A stretch of DNA of 64,000 nt, from positions 4,650,001-4,714,000 of the forward strand of contig NZ_CP033918.1 in NCBI RefSeq assembly GCF_003815675.1, given 5' to 3'. Below the pieces are notes generated by a model. The model saw only the letters and a program-made list of their open reading frames with translations, was not told the DNA's origin and did not search any database. Shown piece by piece: positions 36,731 to 46,300 of the stretch; within the stretch, counting starts at the first letter, position 1; every line of letters begins with the position of its first letter. The DNA comes from Chryseobacterium sp. G0186 (GTDB lineage Bacteria > Bacteroidota > Bacteroidia > Flavobacteriales > Weeksellaceae). Position numbers and translations under genes: made by a program.

Positions 36731-37742
36731 AATATTTAATGGCTTTCAATTTTAAGGGATTTTTACTCCAGTCTTTCCAGATCCCTTTGTAGGGATCATA
36801 ACCACACTTTAATGGTTTAGAAAAAATATTCTCTGGATTTTCTCTATACATCCGGCAGTCTGTACAAAAATATCTATATTCACAGTCTTTACAAACATCG
36901 ATTTGATTCTTGGTAATAAATCTTTCTTTTTGCTTATCAATTTCTTGGGTTAAAAAAGTAATTGAGACTTTATCTATATTATTAATTGTTTTTTCTGCAG
37001 AAGGGCAGTTTTTCAACTCTCCGCTAACAGAAATGAATAGCTTACCATAAAGGCAGTTATTAACAACATTACTTTTGGATATATTATTTATATCATTCAG
37101 AAAATAATCTTCCTGAATAATACCGCAGTATTTAGGGTTTGTAATATTTTTCTCGTAATAAATAACAGTGAATAAATTATCATTATCCAAGATTGATTTA
37201 TTTTCCGGAGCATTATAAAAATAAACCGTTTTCACTCTAGGATTTTTTTCTAATATTTTTAGGGCTACTATATCCTGTGGCAAACCTGTATAAGGAAGTA
37301 GAACTTCAGCGGTTCTAATACAAGAAAACTCAATGAAAGATAAAATTTCATTTAACCTAGTCAAAGAAAATTCTAAAAACCTGATTTGAAGGAAACTGGC
37401 TGAAAGCCCCTCTATGATCTTGTATGCTCCAGCTGTATCAAAATTGTCTTTAATTTTATGTTCAATTATAACTTCAGTAATCTTGTTTGGCACTCTCCAT
37501 TTAAATTTCTTTCGAAAATTTTCTAAGGTGATTTTTTTCGTTAATATGCCAAATTTTTCTTCAATTAAAAATGCTGTAATTTCTAAAAGATTATTATCTA
37601 CTGGGAAATAATGATCCTTTATAAATATGTCGTAAAAATGTGTTATATCTAGAATTTTATTAAAATGAACATCACAAAGAAGAATATTCTTAGCCCCTTT
37701 AACGATAAAGCAGTCCTGATACAATTCAAAATACTGTTTCAT
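36708..37742 (-). CDS. gwsS: Grasp-with-spasm system SPASM-domain peptide maturase
   Basis: 344 residues. The C-terminal 80 carry a SPASM-like cysteine set: CPSAEK near residue 242, then CKDCEYRYFCTDCRMY and KCGYDPY at the end. I see no CxxxCxxC radical-SAM triad in the N-terminal part, which instead has a barrel-like sequence (SFIEFSCIRTAEVLLPYTGLP). This fits the grasp-with-spasm SPASM partner, which works with an ATP-grasp ligase on a small precursor. It overlaps the small gene upstream by 4 bp and the GLPGLI gene downstream by 23 bp. Confidence 0.85.
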   Translation of the reverse strand: MKQYFELYQDCFIVKGAKNILLCDVHFNKILDITHFYDIFIKDHYFPVDNNLLEITAFLIEEKFGILTKKITLENFRKKFKWRVPNKITEVIIEHKIKDNFDTAGAYKIIEGLSASFLQIRFLEFSLTRLNEILSFIEFSCIRTAEVLLPYTGLPQDIVALKILEKNPRVKTVYFYNAPENKSILDNDNLFTVIYYEKNITNPKYCGIIQEDYFLNDINNISKSNVVNNCLYGKLFISVSGELKNCPSAEKTINNIDKVSITFLTQEIDKQKERFITKNQIDVCKDCEYRYFCTDCRMYRENPENIFSKPLKCGYDPYKGIWKDWSKNPLKLKAIKYYELENLN

Positions 37743-37933
37743 TTTTTAAATAATTTTAAGTCTATAAAAGGCGTGCATACTTTATCATATACTTTCACCT
37801 TATAATCTATGGAATTATATTTATGAGAAATAACCCTGTACTGTTCTTTTTCCAAAATGAATTTTTTAAGGGTGTTGGCAAATTGATCATCAAGTAGAAA
37901 ATGGATGAGATTTATGTGTTTTTTATGTTGCAT
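37739..37933 (-). CDS. Small protein inside the graspetide operon (64 aa)
   Basis: A 64-residue frame reading MQHKKHINLIHFLLDDQFANTL to CTPFIDLKLFKK, wedged between the ATP-grasp gene (22-bp overlap) and the SPASM gene (4-bp ATGA-type overlap). The double overlap and good fit suggest a true, translationally coupled gene. No signal or membrane helix. I do not recognise a family. It could be a substrate-binding accessory protein of the maturation complex, which is inference from position only. Confidence 0.6.
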   Translation of the reverse strand: MQHKKHINLIHFLLDDQFANTLKKFILEKEQYRVISHKYNSIDYKVKVYDKVCTPFIDLKLFKK

Positions 37934-38883
37934 TCTTTTAATAATTTCTTTAAAGCAAGGGCAATTTCAATTTCTAAATACGTATTATTAAATACTGAAT
38001 GGTATGTAAACTGTCCTACGGGATTTACTTCCAAGAAATAATACTCATTCTGGTTATTAACAATCAAATCAGCAGAAGCGCAGTTCAGCTCAAGGGTATC
38101 TAAAAGATGGCGGAGCTTTTTTTCCACATCCTCTGGAAGCTGGCAAATTTCAAAACGACAGTCGTCATTGGCCACAGAAATGCGATGGTCTACCATCGCG
38201 TTATCATTGGTAATTATTTTTGTGGAAAAAAAACTACCCAGCAGATAAAATACACGAACTTCAAACTGCCTTTCAATTTTTGACTGAACCAGAGCTGGTC
38301 TGAAATAATCAGAAACGGCATCCAGTCTATCATTTACCACTGTGGTCTGCATTGTAATAATCCGGTTTTTCGTTCTAAAATTAACGCAATTTTCAAATGG
38401 TTTTGTAATAAATTCTTTTCCTGATTCTGTAAGTGTTTCGGCTATTTTTTTATTATTGACAATGAAAGTCTCAGGAACTAAAAGTCCGCAGGCTTTTGCC
38501 ATCTGCATTTGAATAAGTTTATTTTCGGTCATAGAAAGTGGATTGGTCAGCCAGACTACATTTCTCTTTTTTAGCTCAAAAAGTAGATATTCCCGTAATG
38601 CTCTGGCTTCAATTAAATTGTATTCTACTAGCGAAAAATATAAATTATTTCTAATATCTTTTTTTTGATTTTCCCGCAGAGCATAAGGAAACTTTCGGAA
38701 CCAGACTACCTTAAAAGTATCAATAGGGTGTTCACCGATAAAAATTTCTCCACTGTTAAAATTTATTTTTAGAACATCATAAATATTATCATTAAGAATA
38801 AAAAAAGGTACTTTGTATACTTTCAGCCAATTCGCAACCTGTTCAGTTGGGGTATCATCTGACTTCGATATAATTAGAATCAT
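37912..38883 (-). CDS. gwsG: Grasp-with-spasm system ATP-grasp peptide maturase
   Basis: A 323-residue ATP-grasp ligase of the graspetide (microviridin-ligase-like) kind. It has an N-terminal pre-grasp domain (MILIISKSDDTPTEQVANWLK, VVWFRKFPYAL), a nucleotide-binding middle (LVPETFIVNNKK, KEFITKPFE), and a C-terminal metal/ATP site ADLIVNNQNEYYFLEVNPVGQF with the ExN pair. It is expected to form side-chain ester or amide links between Thr/Ser/Lys and Asp/Glu in the precursor at 39431. First enzyme gene of the operon. Confidence 0.9.
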   Translation of the reverse strand: MILIISKSDDTPTEQVANWLKVYKVPFFILNDNIYDVLKINFNSGEIFIGEHPIDTFKVVWFRKFPYALRENQKKDIRNNLYFSLVEYNLIEARALREYLLFELKKRNVVWLTNPLSMTENKLIQMQMAKACGLLVPETFIVNNKKIAETLTESGKEFITKPFENCVNFRTKNRIITMQTTVVNDRLDAVSDYFRPALVQSKIERQFEVRVFYLLGSFFSTKIITNDNAMVDHRISVANDDCRFEICQLPEDVEKKLRHLLDTLELNCASADLIVNNQNEYYFLEVNPVGQFTYHSVFNNTYLEIEIALALKKLLKECNIKNT

Positions 38884-38893
38884 AAAAATCTCA

Positions 38894-39346
38894 TTATTTC
38901 AGACATTTGAAATCTTTAAAATAGAACTGTACTGTTTCATCAAATGTCGTTTTAGATATTTTAAATGATAATATAAAATTACCGCACTGAATGGTTTTAA
39001 TAATGATTTTTTTTGATTCTTTTAATTGTTCCGGAAGTTCTTTATTTTCAACCAACAGTGCACAATCATATGTTTTATACGTAGAGTTTTGTAAATAAAA
39101 TAATTTATCTCCTTTGTATTTATTTATAGGTTGATGTAATCCTTTCTTAATAGAATCAAATTCTCTTTTATTTTCTGCCATATCAAAACCTCCGAATATC
39201 AGCATAGTTACATTTAGAGAATCATTTTTAAAGCGGTAATAATCTCCTTCTCTTTCAAACGAATTATACTTAGATAGTGAACTATATTTATTGGCCCCAC
39301 AGCTGTATAAAAAAAGGAAGCACATACCTATTATTAACTTATACAT
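38894..39346 (-). CDS. Lipoprotein of the graspetide operon (150 aa)
   Basis: Lipoprotein signal MYKLIIGMCFLFLYSCGANKYSS with the lipobox LYSC (Cys16). The remaining 130 residues are a small alpha/beta domain (YYRFKNDSLNVTMLIFGG, NFILSFKISKTTFDETVQFYF). It lies between precursor and ATP-grasp genes, 10 bp before the latter. Membrane-anchored. It might bind or guide the secreted peptide or give immunity; nothing in the sequence decides. Family not recognised. Confidence 0.75.
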   Translation of the reverse strand: MYKLIIGMCFLFLYSCGANKYSSLSKYNSFEREGDYYRFKNDSLNVTMLIFGGFDMAENKREFDSIKKGLHQPINKYKGDKLFYLQNSTYKTYDCALLVENKELPEQLKESKKIIIKTIQCGNFILSFKISKTTFDETVQFYFKDFKCLK

Positions 39347-39377
39347 AGATTAAATTATAAGAGATGAAAATAAAATA

Positions 39378-39407
39378 TAGCTAGCTCAGATTAATCTGAG
39401 CTAGCTA
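39378..39407 (-). promoter_or_regulatory. 30-nt perfect palindrome between precursor and maturase genes
   Basis: TAGCTAGCTCAGATT followed by its exact complement AATCTGAGCTAGCTA. It stands 23 bp after the precursor stop, followed by only a weak T-rich stretch. This suits a partial terminator or RNA-end stabiliser that makes the precursor mRNA more abundant than the enzyme mRNA. Confidence 0.65.
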
Positions 39408-39430
39408 ATTAAAAAGATTTTTTTAAACTT

Positions 39431-39619
39431 TTAGTAAGGACCATCATTTGTTTGATCAATGGGTGCCTCATCATCGCTTAAATGTGGTGCTTTAATTATA
39501 ATTTCTTTAATTGACCTTGTAGGAGCTCCTTGCCCACCAAATACATTTTTACCAAAAGTTTTTGTAAAATTACCTAACCCTTTTGCTTCAAGATTCTTAA
39601 ATGATTTTTCTTTTTTCAT
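39431..39619 (-). CDS. Grasp-with-spasm precursor peptide (62 aa)
   Basis: The leader MKKEKSFKNLEAKGLGNF to KNVFGG ends in a double-glycine site (GG28-29 by count). The core QGAPTRSIKEIIIKAPHLSD continues to DEAPIDQTNDGPY. The core holds Thr, Ser and Lys nucleophiles and an acidic run (SDDEAPID, QTND), the residue classes joined in graspetides. A hydroxyl/lysine-rich first half and acidic second half fit that chemistry. First gene of the operon, separated from the lipoprotein by a palindrome. Secretion with leader cleavage at GG is expected. Confidence 0.85.
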   Translation of the reverse strand: MKKEKSFKNLEAKGLGNFTKTFGKNVFGGQGAPTRSIKEIIIKAPHLSDDEAPIDQTNDGPY

Positions 39620-40065
39620 ATTGATGTTTTAAAGTTTAGATGATAAAAGTATAAAATATAATTTAAATTAACTCTAATGCATTGTGATAAATTTATTGTG
39701 TTAAGTTATTGTTATTTAGTTATTTGTGGCGATTTTTTTTATACGTGAAGTGAATTATAGGCTGTGTTTTTCAAAAAATCAATAATATATTTTTCTAATT
39801 TTTAGAAAAATATTCTGTATTATTTATATTTATAATACAGTAATAACAGTAATAAGTGTAAAATTTAATAAAGTATGAAAAAGATAAAAATATAGAAGAA
39901 CTGAAAATTAAGTCCAATTTTTCACTAGAAATAACAGAAAATGAATAATCTTTCACGTCAGTGAAATTTTTCAGTCGTCACTTTTTTAGACTTTTTATTT
40001 TTCAAAATGGTTAATATTTATTGCTTCTTAGTTTAAAATTTTATTATCAGTAAAAGCCAAAATAA
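39620..40065. other. 446-bp AT-rich region upstream of the graspetide precursor
   Basis: It must hold the precursor promoter; TACTTTTA on the minus strand near 39648 is a plausible -7 box. A plus-strand trace at 39874-39945 begins MKKIKI and, after a one-base shift, reads NIEELKIKSNFSLEITENE. It looks like a dead small-peptide gene. A small hairpin TTTCAC-GTCA-GTGAAA lies at about 39952-39967. Confidence 0.4.
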
Positions 40066-40109
40066 ATATAAAGAAATCCCTCAATTTTGAGGGATTTCTT
40101 GTTTTATAT
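40066..40109. terminator. Terminator-like hairpin; right copy of the 44-bp direct repeat
   Basis: Identical for 44 bases to the pnp terminator at 35762-35805. In this position it can end the outer-membrane receptor transcript arriving on the minus strand (stop at 40281), since the hairpin is nearly symmetric. It marks the right boundary of the graspetide insert. Confidence 0.88.
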
Positions 40110-40280
40110 TCTCTTGTAAATGATGAATATTGTACACATTTTCTATAGTCATCTGCGTAATCTGTAAAATCAGCGAGAGACAAAAAGCATTCAATTTTAT
40201 TAGAGATAAATTTCTGTATTTCATAGCATAAAACTGAAAAATAAGCTTTTGTTCCTGCATTATTCCAACAATCTACAAAG

Positions 40281-42695
40281 CTAGGTCCCGATTCTCTGTT
40301 TAAGATCTTCTGCACCCCCTGTTTTTCTCGGCTGTCCATTTTTAGAAGAGCCAAAATTATAGGTATAAGAAAGTGTTACCACACGGGTATCTCTTTTTAC
40401 AGCGAAATTTTCTATATAATTGTTATAAAGACTTTGTCCACTGATATTACTCGTAAAGAACATATCGGTAAAAGAAAACTTCAGGGTACTGTTGTTTTTG
40501 AATTTCTTTTGTGCTCCGATATTCAGGTACCAGTTTGAGCTTATATCAAGATAAGCATAGACTTCCCTTGCCTTATAATTTCCGGTAAGCTCTGCGGTAA
40601 AGCCGTTTCCGAGCTTAAAGGAGTTGATGCTGTTAATATTAAAGGTAAAGTTCCCTTTGTTGTTAATCTGGGTTCCGGAGACATTTCCGGTGTAGGAACC
40701 ATAATAAAAATTGGCACTGTTACTCATATCCCACCATTTGGTCACCTTTACAGGGGCAATTAAATATAATCCCAAGTAAGAAGCTGAGTTTATATTTTCA
40801 AAGGTTTGTACGGTAACATTCTGACCCGCCTCTACAATTGGTTTGATGATATCTGTAATGTTGTCTGATGTTTTGCTGTAGCTTAATGTGGCGAAATATT
40901 TATTACTTAAGCTATAGGTCAGCTCATAATTCATTGTGGTCTGTGGGTTCAGGTCCGGATTTCCGGCTCTCATGGTGGTAGGATCAAGATAAAGTTTGAA
41001 AGGATTCAGCTGATTATAGCTTGGTCTTGTAATTCTTCTGCTTAAATTAACCTCAATATTGCTTTTTTCTGTTACATCATAAGACAACACAGCGCTAGGG
41101 AAGAGTTGCGTATAGTTTCTCTTATTGATCTGATTGGTGGTGATCTGTGTTCCCTTTACATTCGTATTTTCTACTCTTAAGCCTGCTGTAGCTTTAAACT
41201 TATCCCATTTTTTAGATAAATTCCCGTAAAGTGCATTGATGTTTTCCTCATAAATAAAATGATTGGTTTTGTTGGGATCTGGTACCAAAGTTCCTGAAAT
41301 GGCATTGAAGAACTTCAGATCGTTATCCGTTTTTACAAAACTGGTTTTGATTCCGCTTTCCAGTTTCCAGTCGTTTTTGAAATTCTTTGTAAGATCAGAT
41401 TTTAATGAAAAAATATTGAGTTTTCCATTCATATCTCCTTTCATAATGTCCAGTTGATCCGTGTTTGCTGCTATTTCGTGCGTTCTCGTTTCAAAATTCT
41501 GTAAAGATGAATTTGAATAGTTGATATAGTCAAAATCGGTGGATATTTCCGAACCCAAAGAATCAAGCGTATACTTATGATTCAGGTTTACCGAGACATT
41601 GGTCCATTGGTCATTGGAGGTATTTTGAGTATTAAAATAACTTTCAGGAGTATAAGCACTGCCAAGAGTTGTATTGGAATTATTTCCATCGAGGCCGAAT
41701 TTATTGGAGACCAATCCTACAGAAAAACCAAGTATGTTTTTATCATTCAGATAATAATCCATTCCCGCCTTTGCAATATGGTTTTTGAATTTAAACTTCA
41801 AATAGTTGTCCTGTATGTAAGCCTTTTTGAAAGTATTATTCTCATAAAAATTCCGATCCAGTACCAATCCGTTGTAGGCTTCTCTGTATGCAAAGCTGTA
41901 ATTAGCGAAAATATTGATCTTTTTATTTCTGTGATTAATGCTGAAGCTGTTGTTATTTTTCACATACTTTCCGGTTCCTAGGGATGTGGAAATACTGCCA
42001 TTTGTTCCTTTTCGCTGTTCTTTTTTAAGCTTGATATTAATGATCGAAGACCCTGCTGCATCATACTTTGAAGATGGGTTGGTGATGAATTCTATCTTAT
42101 CTATGGTAGAAGACGGCATTCCTTTCAGATAGTTGGCAAGATCACTTCCCGTCATGGGTGTGTTTTTACCATCTATCTGGATCAGAAGATTTCCTTTTCC
42201 GCGAAGACTGATATTATCATTGTTGTCAATATTAATTCCCGGAGCTTTTTCCAATACCTCAAAGGCCGAATTTCCCGTACTGGCAATGCTGTTCTCAACA
42301 TTCAGGATCATCTTTCCATCCTGTCTTTCAATCATAGGCCTGGTCTTCGTGATGGTTACTCCTTCAATAGACTTTGTGTTCAGATCAATGGAGGGAAGTG
42401 TTCTACTTTCCATCAATGTGATATTGTCTGAATGATATACTTCAGAACCATTTTTACTGATCTTTAAATGATACGCTCCTCCTTTAAGATCATTAAAGCC
42501 AAACTTCCCGTTGGAATCGGCAATTTCGGTTTTTACTAATTTATTATCAGCATCCAAAAGGTTGATTTCCATTTGCTCTGCTTTGTCGGAGGTAATACTT
42601 CCTGACAATGAAAAACTCTGTGTTGTCTGGGCTGAAAGCAAGCTGCTAAACAGTAATAATATCCAGACAAATAGGAGTGAAAATATTCTGGTCAT
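40281..42695 (-). CDS. Outer-membrane beta-barrel receptor with carboxypeptidase-like N-domain
   Basis: 804 residues. A signal peptide (ending LLSAQ) is followed by a carboxypeptidase-regulatory-like domain (SFSLSGSITSDKAEQMEIN to YHLKISKNGSEVY). A TonB-plug-like region comes next (GVTITKTRPMIERQDGKMILNVENSIASTGNSAFEVLEKAPGINID, IDGKNTPMTGSDLANYLKGMPSSTIDKIEFITNPSSKYDAAG). A long barrel ends with the outer-membrane family C-terminus (RDTRVVTLSYTYNFG). It is probably TonB-linked or an Omp_b-brl_3 protein; ligand unknown. It lies 6 bp after a MarR gene, so expression is likely controlled by it. Confidence 0.88.
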   Translation of the reverse strand: MTRIFSLLFVWILLLFSSLLSAQTTQSFSLSGSITSDKAEQMEINLLDADNKLVKTEIADSNGKFGFNDLKGGAYHLKISKNGSEVYHSDNITLMESRTLPSIDLNTKSIEGVTITKTRPMIERQDGKMILNVENSIASTGNSAFEVLEKAPGINIDNNDNISLRGKGNLLIQIDGKNTPMTGSDLANYLKGMPSSTIDKIEFITNPSSKYDAAGSSIINIKLKKEQRKGTNGSISTSLGTGKYVKNNNSFSINHRNKKINIFANYSFAYREAYNGLVLDRNFYENNTFKKAYIQDNYLKFKFKNHIAKAGMDYYLNDKNILGFSVGLVSNKFGLDGNNSNTTLGSAYTPESYFNTQNTSNDQWTNVSVNLNHKYTLDSLGSEISTDFDYINYSNSSLQNFETRTHEIAANTDQLDIMKGDMNGKLNIFSLKSDLTKNFKNDWKLESGIKTSFVKTDNDLKFFNAISGTLVPDPNKTNHFIYEENINALYGNLSKKWDKFKATAGLRVENTNVKGTQITTNQINKRNYTQLFPSAVLSYDVTEKSNIEVNLSRRITRPSYNQLNPFKLYLDPTTMRAGNPDLNPQTTMNYELTYSLSNKYFATLSYSKTSDNITDIIKPIVEAGQNVTVQTFENINSASYLGLYLIAPVKVTKWWDMSNSANFYYGSYTGNVSGTQINNKGNFTFNINSINSFKLGNGFTAELTGNYKAREVYAYLDISSNWYLNIGAQKKFKNNSTLKFSFTDMFFTSNISGQSLYNNYIENFAVKRDTRVVTLSYTYNFGSSKNGQPRKTGGAEDLKQRIGT

Positions 42696-42701
42696 AGTGT
42701 T

Positions 42702-43142
42702 TTACTTTTTAGGGTTAAGACAGTTTTCTGAAATGGTAAGTAAAGCAGAATACATCACTTCAAGTTCATCCTTTGAGACTCCTTTTAAGGCGACTTTCCG
42801 GTTCTTTTCAACAATATCCTGAACTTCCCTGATCACTTTTTTTCCGGAATCAGTTACTTCAAGATTCGTTTTTCTGCGGTCATCAGGATGAATTTTTCGT
42901 AAGATGTACTCAGATTTTACCATTAAATCAACAATTCTTGTCACAGACGCATTGTCCTTAAAAACCAGATCACCAATTTCATTCTGGGTTATTCCCGGGT
43001 TTTCCAGAATCGCTTTGATGATAAGCCACTGATCAATGGTAATGGTATAACCATGTGCTTTCAGTTGACGTTGGGCATAATTTCTATAGGCTCTGATGGC
43101 TTTGTCTATATTGTAGAATATGATTGAATTTAATTTTTCCAT
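42702..43142 (-). CDS. MarR family transcriptional regulator
   Basis: A 146-residue winged-helix protein with the MarR core: ITIDQWLIIKAILENPGITQNEIGDLVFKDNASVTRIVDLMVKS, wing with HPDDRRKTNLEVTDSGKKVI, and a helical C-terminus for dimerisation. First gene of a two-gene operon with the outer-membrane receptor. Probably represses its own promoter in the 166-bp gap upstream and responds to a small ligand. Confidence 0.92.
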   Translation of the reverse strand: MEKLNSIIFYNIDKAIRAYRNYAQRQLKAHGYTITIDQWLIIKAILENPGITQNEIGDLVFKDNASVTRIVDLMVKSEYILRKIHPDDRRKTNLEVTDSGKKVIREVQDIVEKNRKVALKGVSKDELEVMYSALLTISENCLNPKK

Positions 43143-43308
43143 GCTTTTTAATTAATATGATTTATCAATTATTGATATATCAACTAATTTGTTGAAGATA
43201 TTTTATTTTTGTTACAACTTGCTTAAAATATTTTTATTAAAAATTAAAAATATCTCATTGAAACATTCATTTTTTACTGTCTTAGAAGTATTTTACCCTA
43301 ACATAAAA

Positions 43309-46300
43309 TCACGGTTTCTTAAATAATCTATCAATCTGTTTTTGGGTTGCTTCATCAGGTGAGACTTTATAAAATTCATTAAGAAGATCCATGGAACTTG
43401 GTTTTTTTGGATATTGATTATTCTTAAGGAAATTTTTTAATGCTGTATTCACTGTATTTTCACCGATTACTTCACTAAGTTGTACCATGGCAACCGCTCC
43501 TTTTGAATATGAAATATGAGGAACACCTCCGGTGGCCTTATAGATAGGGAGATTTTCGGATAAACCTTTTTCATTATCAAAGATCTGTTGATGAACCTTT
43601 ATTCTTTCCATCATTTTTTCCTTTCCGTGCATCTTTTTGTAGAGCATCATTTCAGTATACATGGCGAGAGTTTCTGTAAGCATTACTGAACCTTCTCTTT
43701 CGTCGGGATTGATCTGGCTGTTTCCCCACCACAAATGAGACAGCTCGTGTCCGGCAAGTTCATTGATGACATCCTGTTGCTGATCAGCATGAATATTGGC
43801 ATGGAAAACCATATCCTCAGGCATAAAAATAGCAGACGGATAGGCTGTAGCCGCAAAACCTCTGGTGAAAGATGAAATTTCAGCGAAATTCACGGATTTA
43901 AAAGGATATTTTCCAAAATTCTGCTGACAGTAATCTAAGGTTAGTTTTGCATTTTCAAGAAGATGATCTACATTTTCAATACGTTTTTTATGATATAAAA
44001 TATTGATGGCAATTCCTTTGTAAGTCATACTTTTGATTTCATATTCCGCAGAAGAGACTGCAAAACGGAAAGGAATATTTTCAGCCTGATACCGGAAGTA
44101 GTTCCGATTGGAATCTGACCATTTTTTTACCAGATCTCCGGTGCCTACTGCGGTTTGATCTTTTTCTGTGGAAATAGTCATGTCAAGATTAATAAAATCC
44201 TTTTTAAATACCTCAGGGGCTTCAGGTTTTTTCAACGCAGTCAGTTTTCCAAGCCGGTACTTATTACGCAGATGTTGATCCTGAATTTCGTAATCCTTTT
44301 GATAGCCAATCGAGGGATAATATCTGCTGATTCTCATAAAGGAGCCATTCTCAATAATGGCGTTGAAAGACTGATGGCCGTTGACAGCATACCATTGATA
44401 GGATAGTTTAAAGTCTAAAATAGCAGTACTACCAGGTTGTAAAGGTGTTCTTAATGGAATTTCTGATACATTTTCTTTGATCTTTGTGATGTCAGTTCCC
44501 AATTTCAAAACAGCAGATTCCAGCTTTAGATCTTCATTAAAATTGATGAGAATTTTATCAATTGGCTGATTGGTTTGATTCTTAAGGGTATACTTTCCGG
44601 TAATTTTATAAGCATTTTCTGATGGATAGAGCTTAATTTCAGTGGTTACATCTGTAATCTCAGGTTGTGGAAGCTTTTCATACTTTCGGAAATTCCTTTC
44701 ATATTGAACGGAATTTAATGTTGCTTTTTCCTCATTGTCGGGAATATACCCTTCCATAAAATAAATGCCGGAAAAAATCCCCGTAATCAGGAGTAGAATG
44801 CTAAAAACGAAAGACATAAAGCGAATCTTTTTTAATGTAATCATACCATTAAGCGTCCATAAAAAGACAGCGATCCCGGCCCCGAATAAAAGTCTTTGCT
44901 CAAAAGCTTTCTCATATATTCCATAACCATTGAAGTCACTGTAACTACCTTTGAAATCTGAGAATATCCTGAAAACAGGGAGCGTGATAATCTTATTGGC
45001 AACAGGACCCGCCAATATGAAAACCGCCAGAATGGAAACTCCCAAGGCAATAAACTTGTGAGGAATTCTGTCATTGATCAGGAGGATAAATCCGGAGAAT
45101 AAGATCAGCGGAAAAGTATTGAAGAGAAAAACGGCGAGGTAGGCATTCCAGTCGATATGAAAATACTGATAAGTAGCCTGAAAAATGAGGCCCTCAACAA
45201 TTAAAATTATTGTAAGGAAAAACAGAAGAATGCTGATGGAAAGAAAATGCCCGGTTACTCTGTTCTTTGAAAGAGAAGTACTGTTTTCAATCATAAAAAA
45301 TCCTGATGAACGGGATCTCCAGTAAAGATCATTAAGGAAATAAACTGTAATAAGCAACCCGAGCAGATGAAAATTTTCTGAAATAGTAGTAGCCATAAGC
45401 CCTGAGCTTGCATACTTCTGGGGGATACGAATTCCTTTTTCAATTTCGGCATACATTTCCATTCCGACACAAAATACGAGCAGTATGGAAACCGTAGGAA
45501 TACTAATGCTTTTGAACAGGTAAATCAGGTCAATTTTTGTAAAGGACAGAATAGATTGTACAGACGCTATTTTTCCAAAATCCGATGCTGCGGTAGAATA
45601 TTCGGACCATAAAACCTTAGGTTGCAAGTCTGTTTTTATACTAGTTTTTTTTGCTTTTTGTCTCGAAATACCGGCAAAGGAAAATAGTCTTAAGGTCATC
45701 AGTAAAAACCCTGCAGATATTACCAGAAATAAAACTCTGTTGAGTAATAAATACCCTGTAAAGGGTACAATTTGTATGTTTTTTTGCTTTGCAGTGAGAG
45801 ATCTTGCTTCCATAAAATAGGCGGACAGGCCAAAAGGATCAAGCAATGCAGAAATCTGCTGTGTTTCTAAGGCTTGAGGTGTACTTCCTGCCATAAACGG
45901 TGAGTTGGAAAATAGTAAAATAATCATGTAGAAAACATAGAGCAACAGCCCTCCAATCACAACCATTAATTTTTTTCTTACAGTAAAAGAGATCAGGAAA
46001 AGAAAGCTACAGACCATCAGGGTATTCGTTAAACCAAAAACAAATAAAGGATAGAGATAATCAATGATTTTAAAACCATTCTGGATTTCACTTCCGGAAC
46101 GAAGATTTTGACCTATGATGAAACCTGTCATTAAAAAGGAAAAACTTAAAAAGGTCTGAAGAAAGTATGTGAAAAATTTTCCTTTCAGATAAGTCTGCTT
46201 TGAAAATGGAAATGAAAACAGGACAATTTCAAATCTTGAATCCTGCTCTTTAAATAAGATCTGCAACGCATAAACAGTGGCAAAAAAGATAATAGAAAGA

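Noticed and set aside
40028..40354. 108-codon minus-strand frame across the right copy of the 44-bp repeat
   Set aside because: Its first part overlaps the end of the outer-membrane receptor in another frame and its end reads through the terminator hairpin; no domain is visible. The middle (SFVDCWNNAGTKAYF) might be a gene remnant but I cannot support it.
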